A stretch of DNA of 64,000 nucleotides from Laccaria trichodermophora. Its lineage: Eukaryota; Basidiomycota; Agaricomycetes; Agaricales; Hydnangiaceae. The DNA is taken from contig JACTVC010000039.1 of assembly GCA_018417955.1 (NCBI GenBank), positions 62,001 to 126,000 of the forward strand, written 5' to 3'. Made by a program: the position numbers and the translations under genes. Under the pieces are notes generated by a model. It saw only the letters and a list, made by a program, of their open reading frames with translations, was not told where the DNA came from and searched no databases. Shown in pieces: positions 23,191 to 33,899 of this stretch. How positions within the stretch are numbered: the first letter of the stretch is position 1; the number at the start of each line of letters is the position of its first letter.

Positions 23191-25481
23191 TTAGGCCTTC
23201 TCATCACTTAACACATGCACGTCCCTTAGTTCAATCTTTTCGGGGTAAATTGGGCCTTGGGCAACGAGACGTCTGCGGTATTCCAGCGACTTGACGGGGG
23301 TCGTGTTCTGGTACATGAGATCAATTTGCTCGAGTGACAAACCCTTGGTCTAGAGGAAGATTCGCGATCAGCCAATGGCAGGGACAGGCCTAATATTCGT
23401 ACCTCAGGAATACAGAAATATGTGAAGATGATGCAGCAGAAGCATGTTGTACCCCAGATGAAGAAGACTTTGGCCTCAAGACCAGCGGATCCGGGCGCCT
23501 TGTTGACAAGGTAAGGAGCTTTTTTTAATGAGCATGGTATCACGCATGTTTTGAAGTAGAATGCACTCACTAGCATAAGCAATACCAAAGTTCCACAACC
23601 AGTTGCTCGCTGTAATTCTCGTTAAAAAGTATAACGGCTAAGTCAGGTAGGTCGAGCTGACCAATGGAGAGTGACATAGCCTTCGCACGAATTTGTAGCG
23701 GAAAGATTTCGCCAGTGATGACCCAAGCGATAGGTCCCCAAGTTGATGCAAAGAAAGCCTACATATCGGCGTTCAACGATATCCGGTTGTAGAGAGACAG
23801 GACCTACAATGTAAATACAAACGATTGCAATCAAAACCTTTTGGCCGGCGACGTTCTCGACGGAGATGGTAACAGCGACGATGGCGACAATGTATTCGCA
23901 GACACACATTCCAATTGCACCCACCAGCAAGAGGCGACGGCGGCCGAAACGCTCAACACCCCACATTCCGGGCAACGTCATGAATACGTTGACGATGTTC
24001 GTAACGATCGTGATTACGAATGGATCGGAAATTCCAGATCGAAGGAAGAAAGTCGTCCCGTAGTAGAAGATAAAGTTAACTAAACACAAGTCAAATTGAA
24101 TACAGTTCGTTTCAAAACACATGACCAATCACTTACTTCCTGTGAGCTATAAAACCAACGGTATCTGGGTCAATGCAAGAATGAGCTGCGCAATGAAAAT
24201 AGTTCGCACTTGTTGCCACCTAAAAAAATTGTCAACTATGTCATCACCGGTTCAAAAGCCTGGACTTACGCTTGAATGAAAATGCCAGTAAGGGTACGAA
24301 GAGCGATTTTGCTTTGATTGAACTTAAAGCAGTCAGCGTAAGAGTGCTCCCCAAGGGCAATTTCTGCTTCGAGATTGGCACGGATTTCGTCGAGCTCGAC
24401 CTCAAGCTCTGGGTCGGTGGCTTTCAAACTGGTGAGGCGGCTCATTGCATGGATAGCGTCTGCATCACGACCTCTTTTGACCAGCCAACGAGGTGACTAA
24501 AAATTTTCTCAGCTCATCTCAATCTTAAGAAGATTTAACGTGTACTGACCTCAGGCGCAAGCGCCATGCCCCCAGCGAGCACGGCAGCCCAAATAAATTG
24601 CATCGCGATGGGAAGTCTATACGCACTGGCATCATCGCGGTCTTGAGTGGCATTGTTGACGACAGCTGAAATAAGAAGGCCTATGGTGATAGCCCATTGG
24701 TAAGTGGACACAACTGCTCCTCGAATCCATTTAGGGGAACTGTGAAGGCATTGTCGACATTAACATGATAAAAGTACGAGAAAGGCCGAGACAGACCATT
24801 CTGATTGATACATAGGGATGATGCAAGACACGAGACCCACACCAAGACCAGCACACACGCGACCGGCCACCTAAAAATAAGTTATCGCGGTGTCGTAAAA
24901 TCAAGTCGCTTGCACCAACAAAAAGGGGAATCGCGGTTGCAGCTGTTTGCATCGCAACACCGACGGAGAAAACGAGGCAAGATAAAACGATGCCCTGGCG
25001 ATAGCCAGTCAATCATTGTGTCATCGAAGCACTTGCGAAACACAATATACCCATTTTCTGCCAACATAATCGGCGGTCGGGGCAGCCATCAGAGCGCCAA
25101 AGAATGTTCCAGCTGATAGAATGGAGACGACAAGAGACTCAGTCGATGATGAGATAGCGAAACCCGTTTTGTGGTTGACAAGGTCATTGGTTGCATAACC
25201 GAATTGCCTGAGCCATGACTTCATCTCTTTGATGCCGCTAATAACACCAGTGTCATAGCCAAAGAGAATACCCCCAAATGCGGCGAATGCTAGGTTAACC
25301 GTTAGAAATCTGCATTACACTGAAAATGAGATGTTATCTCACCCGTCATCGCAATACCAGCCATTTTACTCTGCAGCAGTGGGATGCATTGTTAAAGTAG
25401 TGCATGGGCAAAAAACAATGTACATGCCTTGGGTGCATTGGCACCAATGCCCCCGCCTACAGCAGATGGCCCTCCTGGCAT
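23191..25481 (-). CDS. MFS hexose (sugar) transporter
   Basis: Fourteen exons on the minus strand reconstruct a protein of about 520 aa of the sugar porter family (proton/hexose uptake at the plasma membrane, 12 membrane segments). Visible signatures in order: AAFGGILFGYDTGVISG, ADYVGRKWG, AGRVCAGLGVGLVS, SECSPKWIRG, PESPRWLVKRGR, QQLTGINFIFYYG, ERFGRRRLLLVG, WVITGEIFPLQIRAKA, NWLWNFGIAYATPYLV and CIPETKGLSLEQID. The QQLTGINF block is spread over three exons, including a 10-nt microexon at 24146-24137. The first intron appears to use a GC donor (AAG then GCATGT). All key motifs are intact, so the gene is likely functional. Regulation is not visible. Confidence 0.93.
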
Positions 25482-27803
25482 AGTCGGTTACTGAAAGGGG
25501 CGCGAAGGGAACGGAGACTCAAGGAGTGAGGGGATTTGAAGGAGTGAGATGTCATATTTTTATACTTATTCGCGAGCTTCCTGGCTTCCGGCGACTTCCA
25601 TGTGTGCCAACAAACGGAGAATCACGATCATTGACCATGTACCAAAAAAAACCAGAATTTAGCACCCTAGTTCGAACCATGCGATAACCCCCGCATCTGT
25701 TCCCGTTAACAACCCCATTCTGGTGCGTACATTGTTTCGTTTAGAAAAAAAGAGTTGTGCCAGTCTCCAGAGTATGGTTTTCGGCTACACCCCCAAAAAG
25801 TCAGCATGGCGGCGGAACCCCAAACAGCAGTCTTTCAGAGACAACCAGCGAAGTAAACTGAGATGGGTTTGAAGCTCGTCGCAACAATGTCGCAACAAAA
25901 GGTAACGATCCCAGCTGAGATTCTTCCACCCCAAGAGCTACAGATTGGGGAACGAACTCCAAATAGAGAGTAGCACAAGGTAAAAGCTGGTGGAAAAGCC
26001 TGATTTAGGTGATAGCACATCATCTAGAGACGCCGATCTTTAAAGCGCTCAACGAAAGATCAGGAATTCATCAAAGTTGCGGGGCCACAGGGGGCCACGG
26101 GTAAAAGGTACGCACCGTACCCGTCTGGGATGTTTAGACGGGTGCCCTACCCGTCGCCGTTTCGAGATGGTTGATGGAACTGATAGCAGTGCCAGTGTTT
26201 GGAAGGCCATGAAATTGACTAGCCATGTGCATGACTAGTCACCGACTAGTGACTGAAGTTCGCTGAGGGCGTTGAATCGACTGGGAGAGAATATTCTCAT
26301 GAGAATAATAATCACCTGACCCGCAATTGGCCGGTTGTGGAAGTTGTTGCTCAACACTAGTATACAAACTGAGCAAAAACATAGTTCACCCTCTGTACCC
26401 CGGGGGAAGAAGCTTGAGACTACCAAAAATGCATTTTACACAACTAAGCATAGTTTTAAGTTAATCTACATTGAAATTACGAGCGGCGTTGTCTTGAGGA
26501 ACAGGAAAATGCAAAATTTCGGAAGATAACTCGATCAAGGTGTCACTTTCTGTGACAAACACGATCGTATTTCGTCGCGTCGCGTTCTCCACTTTTGCTG
26601 CTTCTAAAGAAATCTACGCTAAATCATTGATATAGAATCCAAATCCGAAGCTCTGCTCAGTGGCCCAATTCAATATTGGAAGTCGTTGAAATGGGTCAAA
26701 AAATTTACTGAAGTTATTGTTTGAGCCACTTCATCAGGAAAATGGTTCTGGGCTGTAGTTTGGCCATATTTACATAGTCTCCATAGGCTCAGTAGGTCAA
26801 CATAGGTTAACCATTACCTCTGTAGACTATGGTAGGTACAAAAGATAATCTGAGCCTACAGTAGACTATCCAAATAAATCTCACCTCATCAAAAAACTGG
26901 AATGATGAAGACATGATATCACAGTCAATGGAGTATGAGGGAAATCATGATCATAATAAGTATATATGATACAAGCTACCCTGGGCCACAATTTATTAGA
27001 CACATCTTCCCACTGTTTGCAGTGGAGGTGAACAGTTTTTCAAAAAGTTTTCCCAGCACAAGTGGTATGTATAGTGCAAACAGCTGAGAACTGCAAAGGC
27101 TTGAATAGACTAACTGTAAGATTGCATGTGAGATGGCTGATCTTTTGTACAGGCCTCTCTGTAAGACTCTGAGTTCAATTCCCCTAAGATGTAATATTTA
27201 TTCACTGAGCTCCCCCAACCCATGTTGTCAAAGTTTCAAGGCTGCTTCCAAAATTGAAACAGTTCATTTCAAAAGGTGATGATAGAATGAGGACCTCAGC
27301 AAGAGGTGAAATTACATTTTCAGTAGAATATGGTTGAAATACAGCACCTATGGCAACCTACCACCAGCCTACATAGAGTACCCACTGACCTATGTATTCT
27401 ATATATCAAGGGGGAACCTATGAAGCTATGGTCCCTACATAGGCTCCATAGACCTACATAGGTCTCAACCAATTTCCTGATGTTGGCATGGCATGCTTGA
27501 GGATTGAAAGCAGGTAGAAGGAAGATAAGTAAACCCCAGGTCAGTATATTGCAGTACGTCGCACCAAGAACTTAGAGGGGGGGAAGAAAGAGTTGTTGAC
27601 CTAAGGCAAGTGTTCCAGACAAAGGATGTTAATTCTAGGTAGTTGAGAGCTGCCATGGGCAGCTCTGAGCAGCTGTGCTTGATGGAGGTCGTCTTCAGGT
27701 CAGCGTCGTCGTCGATTGAGGTCAGCTTGAGGTTGGCTTGAGGTCAGCTCGGTTGGACGTGGTGATGTGCATTGTTTAGATTCTCGTGGCCCCAGCGGGT
27801 TCA
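25482..27803. other. intergenic region left of the LINE
   Basis: The first 500 bases are the transporter promoter side. Short palindromes occur at 26233-26257 (GACTAGTCACCGACTAGTGAC) and 26293-26307. From about 26750 to 27480 a CCTACATAGG-type motif recurs on both strands, and a tRNA-like box B lies near 27172. This may be an old MITE or SINE, but no target duplication was found. No coding region is supported. Confidence 0.45.
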
Positions 27804-27889
27804 ACGTTCTGAGTTCCATCGCTCCTTGATCTGTTACTTCCACATATGCCTTTGTTTCCACGGTCCAGCCGTGCAAGAATTGAAAAAGT

Positions 27890-28957
27890 ATGGAGGGAAA
27901 CATAGTCAGTAGCAAAGAAAAGTACCATAAACCCAAGTCCCCTGGCCCACACACGGCACAAAGATACTCGCAACCCATCCCAGCACAGACCACGAAGTCC
28001 CCGCACACAGAGGGAGGCGCAACACGCTCCCATCGGTCAGCATGCCAGCTCCGCCCACAAACCCCTGCAAACACACCCCCCTCCTTCCTGGAAAGCGCGG
28101 TGGCCAAAGTAGGGAGAGTGGCCCAGTCAGTCACCAACAAGTCCCTGGCAAAAATCAGGAGCGTACTCATAGGCAACAAAAAGAGGGCGCTGGATGAAGA
28201 ATGTGCGACCACTCCAACCCCTCAGTCATACAACAATGAAACACTGGCCATAGGAAGGCAGTACAACCCGAACCAACACACACCATGGGACGAAGACATA
28301 CAGTCGTCGGGAGACGAAGGAGAAGAGGGAGAAATAGACCAAGACTCCATGCAAACCGACAGCTTCAGCATCCTCGCAGGCCGCCTTGAAGACGGCAACA
28401 AGAGATTCAAAAACCTATACAGCTCCCTCCTAGAAGCCGGCAGCCTTGTGCAATCTCTGGATAGTGATGGAATGTTGGGTGCCGTAAAGGCTGACCCAAA
28501 AATCACAGGTTGCCTTACAGGTTTAACTAACGCCGTGCTGGAACAGCCATACAGAGTCATCATGGAACAACAGTCAACACTTACACAAGCAATACACAAG
28601 GTCATGAAGACCATGTCCTCGCTCATGGAGAAAACCGAAGCCATGCGGGAAGAAACATTATACAACTTCTCGGCAACGGCAGAACAGCTCAAGTCGCTTG
28701 AGGCAGCAAACACCATCACCCAGACGCGATTCAAAGCCCTCGAGGAGAAGGTAGGATCCACACACACACAGAACACAGGAACGGCCAGTAATGCAACCTA
28801 CACCACAAGCCATGCGACCGGCCCCATGCGACCGGCCCCATACACAAACCCAAAGGGAAGACAGCCACCGACCCAGGACCAGCAAAGCAAAACACAAAGC
28901 CAACAGCAGCCCATCACCCATCCTGTGCCGTCATACACTTCCTCCCAGACAGAATAA
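27890..28957 (+). CDS. LINE ORF1, N-terminal part
   Basis: 355 codons starting 73 nt after the element's 5' end. The N-terminus is basic, Pro- and Thr-rich. The middle is acidic, and around residues 225-290 it has a heptad-like coiled-coil stretch (MEKTEAMREETLYNF, AEQLKSLEAANTITQ). It probably forms the ORF1 ribonucleoprotein multimer. It ends at a TAA 12 nt before the next ORF1 segment in a different frame. Either a frameshift has split one ORF1 or there are two proteins. Confidence 0.7.
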   Translation: MEGNIVSSKEKYHKPKSPGPHTAQRYSQPIPAQTTKSPHTEGGATRSHRSACQLRPQTPANTPPSFLESAVAKVGRVAQSVTNKSLAKIRSVLIGNKKRALDEECATTPTPQSYNNETLAIGRQYNPNQHTPWDEDIQSSGDEGEEGEIDQDSMQTDSFSILAGRLEDGNKRFKNLYSSLLEAGSLVQSLDSDGMLGAVKADPKITGCLTGLTNAVLEQPYRVIMEQQSTLTQAIHKVMKTMSSLMEKTEAMREETLYNFSATAEQLKSLEAANTITQTRFKALEEKVGSTHTQNTGTASNATYTTSHATGPMRPAPYTNPKGRQPPTQDQQSKTQSQQQPITHPVPSYTSSQTE

Positions 28958-28971
28958 GGGAAGAGGATCAC

Positions 28972-30003
28972 ATGGAACCGGCCCTTATCGTCAATGCAGT
29001 TAACAACGCCCTGGCAAACTCACAATCACTCAAAGCCAAACACATCAAGGCGGTAACGGCGTCATATAACAACCAGGGTAACCTCATCATCTCAACACGT
29101 GCAGATCAACGCGCAGCAGATCTTCTGCAATACGCAGAGCTGTTTATACCACTAATCAACCAGGGGTACGAAACGAGTGCCATAGAAGACAAAAGGTGGT
29201 TCAAGATCCAAATCGATGGGGTCAGCACCCACACCATGACAAGCCTTGGACCCCGGTCCATCATCTCCGCCAAAACGGTACACGAAGAACTCATAGCTTG
29301 CAACGTTATCTATGCACAGGCGAGCGACAACATCGTCGCCCCCCCACGATGGATGTGAACAAAGGAAGAATTAGACAACACACTAAGATCCTCACTTGTC
29401 TTCGCTGTGGACGACGAAGACGTTGCCAGGGAGATACTGCAAGGGAATACATTGGCAGCCTTCGCAAGACACTGCCCGCTGAGGGCGTACCAAGACAGAC
29501 CCCCCATACGACAGTGCAAGAACTGCTGGGGATGGGACCACAAGACGGATAAGTGCCCAAACCCGACCAAATGCAGGCTCTGCACAGGACAACACAAAGA
29601 AGAAGAACATGTAAACGAACAATCGTGCCGGAAGTGCAAGGCGCTGGAGGAGAGCGACGGCATGGCCATAGATGCTAACCAATGTACACACAACCTTCAT
29701 TGCGCTAACTGCTCCACAGCATTGCACATCACTGAGAAAGACCACCCAGCGGACGCAAGGAGGTGCCCCATCAGACTCGAGAAGTACGGAACTGCCCGGA
29801 CTAATGAATGGAAAGCTATGAAAACAGACAACCCCTGGAAGGTAGCCACGGCAAAGAAGCTGCGTAAACCCAGAGCCCAGAAAAACGCTGCGCTAACCTC
29901 ACAGAGTGTACCCCCAGAGCAACTGGCATGCCAGAACCAATTCAGTATCTTCGAAAACCATGACACCGCTGCCCACATCGAAGAAGACATGCAAGCCCAA
30001 TGA
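28972..30003 (+). pseudogene. LINE ORF1, C-terminal nucleic-acid-binding part, one stop
   Basis: A single frame interrupted once, by TGA at 29356-29358 (ATG TGA ACA), where CGA would give Arg. After it come Cys/His knuckles: CKNCWGWDHKTDKC (CX2CX4HX4C), then CRLCTGQHKEEEH, CRKC and HCANC, typical of LINE and gag-like RNA-binding proteins. The stop codon TGA at 30001-30003 overlaps the ATG of ORF2 (30000-30002) as ATGA. Confidence 0.82.
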
Positions 30004-30679
30004 ATAGCACAACCCAAGAAACACTAACCACACGACCGATACACGTAGGACAACTTAATGCACAAAAGAAGAAAAATGCAGTGATTCAACTCCTAAACCA
30101 CCACATAGACGAGTTCAACATTTTAATCCTACAAGAACCCGCATGGGGGTTCATAGGCACCGAAGACAGGGCCGAAGTCCATGGACCAGTCACACTCCAG
30201 GGATGGAACCCGATTTCACCAACCACCACCACCACCACCAACCAGCTCAAACCATGCACATTAGCATACTACCGGGACAGGCCAGATTTTTCTGTCACGC
30301 TACGCACAGACATACTAGAAGACAGGGATGTTCAGGTACTGGACATCACACAACAAGGCCAGCCAACCACAACAGTAATCAACATATACAACGACCCCAG
30401 GCTACTACAACGAAGCACCCTAAACCGACTCTGACAAGCTAACATCCCTAGAGACCACCCAGTCATTATCACTGGGGACTTCAACTTACACCACGACCTA
30501 TGGGCAAGCAGACCTGTGAGCAGTGAGGACGCAAGGGCAGCAGAGGTTATAGTGGAATGGCTGTCAGACGAGGGGTTCACGATCATGAATAAGAAGGGTG
30601 AGATCACACACCCACCACGTAACGCACGCGAGAAAGCCTCTGTCATCGATCTAACATTTGTAAATGGCCGAGCAGTATG
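30000..30679 (+). pseudogene. LINE ORF2, AP-endonuclease domain (5' fragment)
   Basis: Start of the ORF2 polyprotein. It reads HVGQLNAQKKKNAVIQ, then ILILQEPAW, INIYNDPR, VIITGDFNLHHDLW and SVIDLTFVNG, the order of catalytic blocks in LINE apurinic-type endonucleases that nick the target. A TGA at 30432-30434 interrupts the frame, again where CGA is expected. The reading frame is cut at 30680 by the LTR element. It resumes after 52225 with CEGTIQDWAID and DADHLGIKFTI, and is cut again at 52307. Confidence 0.88.
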
Positions 30680-30998
30680 TGTGAAGCATTCACTCTGAAC
30701 TTCTCGCATAGCTGAAGCCAAGAGGGAAGGAGGAGGCAAGAATGGGTGGATCTGGGATCAACACCCATGAGTGAGCAATGAGCAGTTACAAGATACTCAG
30801 CTGGCCCAACATGATTATGCATACTGTAGGAAGTACAGTTATACAAAGCACTACATGTAGTGCAAGAGGATGGCAAGACTGCTGACAAGGTGGTGGTTCA
30901 AGACAAAAGATCAATATATTATGTAAGATATCCAAATCTAGCTATATACCACTGTTTGACTATGGCCTCTGGGCATTCCCTTCCAATCCTATATCACA
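30680..30998. repeat. left LTR of the LARD-like element
   Basis: 319 bp, TGTGA...TCACA ends. It differs from the right copy at two sites: CGCATAG versus CACATAG and CAAGGTGG versus CAAAGTGG. Confidence 0.87.
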
Positions 30999-31226
30999 AA
31001 GCCCCCCAATGTCCAGAGGGCATGTAAGGAAAACAATGGTGGGGAAGAATAATAGAATAGAAATCCTCTTGCCCCCCAGAGTGAATATCAGGATAAAATG
31101 AGACCAAAAGGTAGCAAAGCAAAGAAGATGAATAAAAGAAAGAAAAAATTTGGCCCCAAATAATTTGCTATCTGGAAAGCTGGTCACTGTAAGCTCCCAG
31201 CTTAACCCAGAAATACCCATATGATC

Positions 31227-31748
31227 TGTAATGAGGGATTCAACTCCTTCATGTCCATTCATCTCATTCCTATTACTTCTACATACTTTCCACTGATCAA
31301 ACTTATCTTAGTAGTAAGTCACGCCAGATCACGTGCTTCTCATGTTTGTAACATGTTGTTGACACATGCAATGCATCGATTCTTTACTCTCACCACCACT
31401 GCATTTTGCACACTCGAAGTGACGTTCTATCGTGCTTCCATCTTCAGAAAGTAAGTGGTGTAGTTCAGGGTCCTTCGCTAACACTTCTATTATATAGCAA
31501 GCGTCAGATCAGTCTAATCTACGTTCACACGCATAGCGTCCGATATCCAGCTTTCCGTGGATTTCCTGGAAAGTAGAAGAGGTTGCAGCCCCGGATTTCC
31601 AGAGCTCTCACAACCTCCTCTCGGATACGCCCGTGACTGTCTTCTGATAAGAGGGTCCCCTCACCTTTTAGGTCTAACCCCCTTGATGTTCGTCAGGACC
31701 ATGCGTTGTTGGTAAGTAACTACGGTAACTCACAGAACACCTGCTTCA
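31227..31748 (+). repeat. Gypsy 5' LTR
   Basis: 522 bp, starts TGTAATGAGGG and ends ACCTGCTTCA. It differs from the 3' LTR at nine bases, all interpretable as CpG transitions. The next bases, AAGGTGGACACTGTGGG, should contain the primer-binding site, but I cannot name the tRNA. Confidence 0.95.
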
Positions 31749-31893
31749 AAGGTGGACACTGTGGGAAATCAACGCGCCCTGGCCGACTCGACAACCATAG
31801 ACGCTACAACAGCCGACTAAAATAGTGCCGTTCCTCGAATCAAGAGAAATCTGAGCGGAGTCACCACTACAAGACCATCCTACTCATTCAACC

Positions 31894-33896
31894 ATGCGGA
31901 CTCCGCGAAATCGACACCACCCGCTTCACGCTCAGCCTCTCGCTCCACATCTCTGAAGAAGGGGTCTGCAAAGGCCGCGACGAGCAAATCGACCTCCCAG
32001 GAGCTGTCTTCGAAGTCTCATAAGAAGGCTCACGTGGAAGCTATTTCGAAATCGGCACCATTCCGTTCAAAAACTTCCCTCACACCCTGAAGCACCGAAA
32101 TTCTCAACAGCTTTAATAACACCCCTACTTCCCCTATCCACGCTCTCAATTTTTCCGCGGCTACCCCCTCTCAAACTTCCACCACGTTATCTAGCGTACA
32201 TGTCAGCGGAGAATTCAAAGCAGCGACAAAACGACCTCAACCAGTTCCTGAAGCCCACACAGCTGATCCAACGAGTCAGATCATCTCCCCCCCACCTACA
32301 ACTGGTCAATCGATCGAACCGATCGTCGAAGTAGAGATGGAAACAGAGGGGACCTACCGATTGGGCATGGAGGACGGTTTTGAAAACTCGCCGATGGCGA
32401 GGTTACTACGGGAATACTCAGGAGAGGCAGGCGAAACGGATGATTTGGACGCCTCCCTAGTTCCTACACAGACCAACGTTGGTCTAGTACTGGATTTATT
32501 GGAATTATCAGAAGAGATGGTAGTAGATAGAGGACCCATTAGGGACAAAGGGCTACCTCGATACCACCTGGATGCCTTAACCCTGGGCAGAATAACTACC
32601 GTAGTAACGGAACAACAGATTTTTCTGGAACGGGCGGCTGGTCTTATCGCGGAACGAACTAAGTATTTTCAAGTTGACCCGGGAGACACGTTGCTGCCAA
32701 TATTAAAAGGCACTTCAAGCTCACCTCAACTACGCGCGGCATGGATAGCCTTAAGACACAGAGTTGAGTTAGGCACGAAGGCCTGGAAAAAATATATTAC
32801 AGAGTACCGGCTCCCAATAGACTCGAAGCCAGTTCTTTCTCCGCTTTCTACGCTACCGGAGCTCTATCTACCACTGCAAGACATCGCAGATCAAGATGAC
32901 AAGCTGCGATACCTGTACAAGCACATTCCTCACCATCAAGAACAGCTCACCAGTGAAGGAAAACGCGTGCTAGAAAAAACACGCTCATGGCTAGAGATCT
33001 TGCCAGTACCTGACGTGTTCAAGAACGCTTTTGCAGAAAAAAAGACACCACCCCCATCGACGTCAGAAGTTACAGAAATACAGAAGAAAGGAAAAGAAAG
33101 GGAGCAGCAGGGTCCATCCAAAACGGGCGCTCAGTCTTCGGTTTGGATGGGAATGGACATGCCATTCAAGAGTTCCAACAATTGGTTCGTGAAGCCTGGC
33201 GAAAGCAATCGAGTGAGGCAGCCAGGTACCTCCAGACCCCCTGCAGAACCGAACATACTATTAGGAATTGCTACCCCCGCAGCACCTCCAACAGCGACAG
33301 CATGGGAAGGCCAGGAGCAACCGCCCCACATGGCTGCCCAATCTCAAGCCCTGAGGTCTGAAAGGAAGCCAGGAAGGGCCGAGTCTCGAGCGAGCTCCCA
33401 TGCAAGTGACAAACAAAGCCGCCATCATCGACGAGAACGCAGAGAGACCAGAGATGGCCCCGATGAGCTGCCAAGTAGCGATGATGACAGTAGTTCCTCC
33501 AGGACAAGACGATCTCACCAGAGCCACAGTCGGAGAAAACGTTCTCGTACACCCAGGCCTTGGAGACGACGGTCATCGACTCCCCGACCGAGACGTAGAC
33601 AACCACCACCGGACGACGATGGAGACGGAAGTAGCAGCAGTGACACTTCATATTCGTCTTCCAGCACACGCTCAGGGTCTAGACAGCATAGGCGAAAGCG
33701 TTCTAGAGATAGCGTTGTCATTCCTTACAGTCGGATTGCCCCAACTATAGACGCAAAGTTGAAACAGGAAGACTTACCAACGTGGGATGGCAACCCCAAC
33801 ACAGCGATTGAGTACTTTTGGAAGGTGCAACAGCAGGCCACCTTAGGGGGGTACATCCCTTCCGCGCTAGGATATTGGCTCTGGTTGAAGCTGAAG
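31894..33896 (+). pseudogene. Gypsy gag, N-terminal part, with defects
   Basis: The uninterrupted gag frame runs from ATG 32337 to 33896 (520 codons). In that same frame, sequence upstream to about 31895 is also protein-like (Ser/Lys/Thr-rich). It is broken by TGA at 32088-32090 and lacks an in-frame start: the ATG at 31894 is one base out, as if a G had been lost. The 32337 part has a conserved-looking helical region, an Arg/Ser-rich stretch (about 33400-33720) and the gag motif DLPTWDGNPNTAIEYFWK. It stops at TAG 33897-33899, after which the same frame continues into pol. Whether 32337 is the true start is uncertain. Confidence 0.7.
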
Positions 33897-33899
33897 TAG

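Noticed and set aside
27125..27190. tRNA-like box B (GAGTTCAATTCCC)
   Set aside because: No matching box A and no cloverleaf; noted only for comparison with 61466.
31230..31457. 77-codon open frame repeated at 48712-48915
   Set aside because: It lies inside the two Gypsy LTRs and is a by-product of LTR identity.
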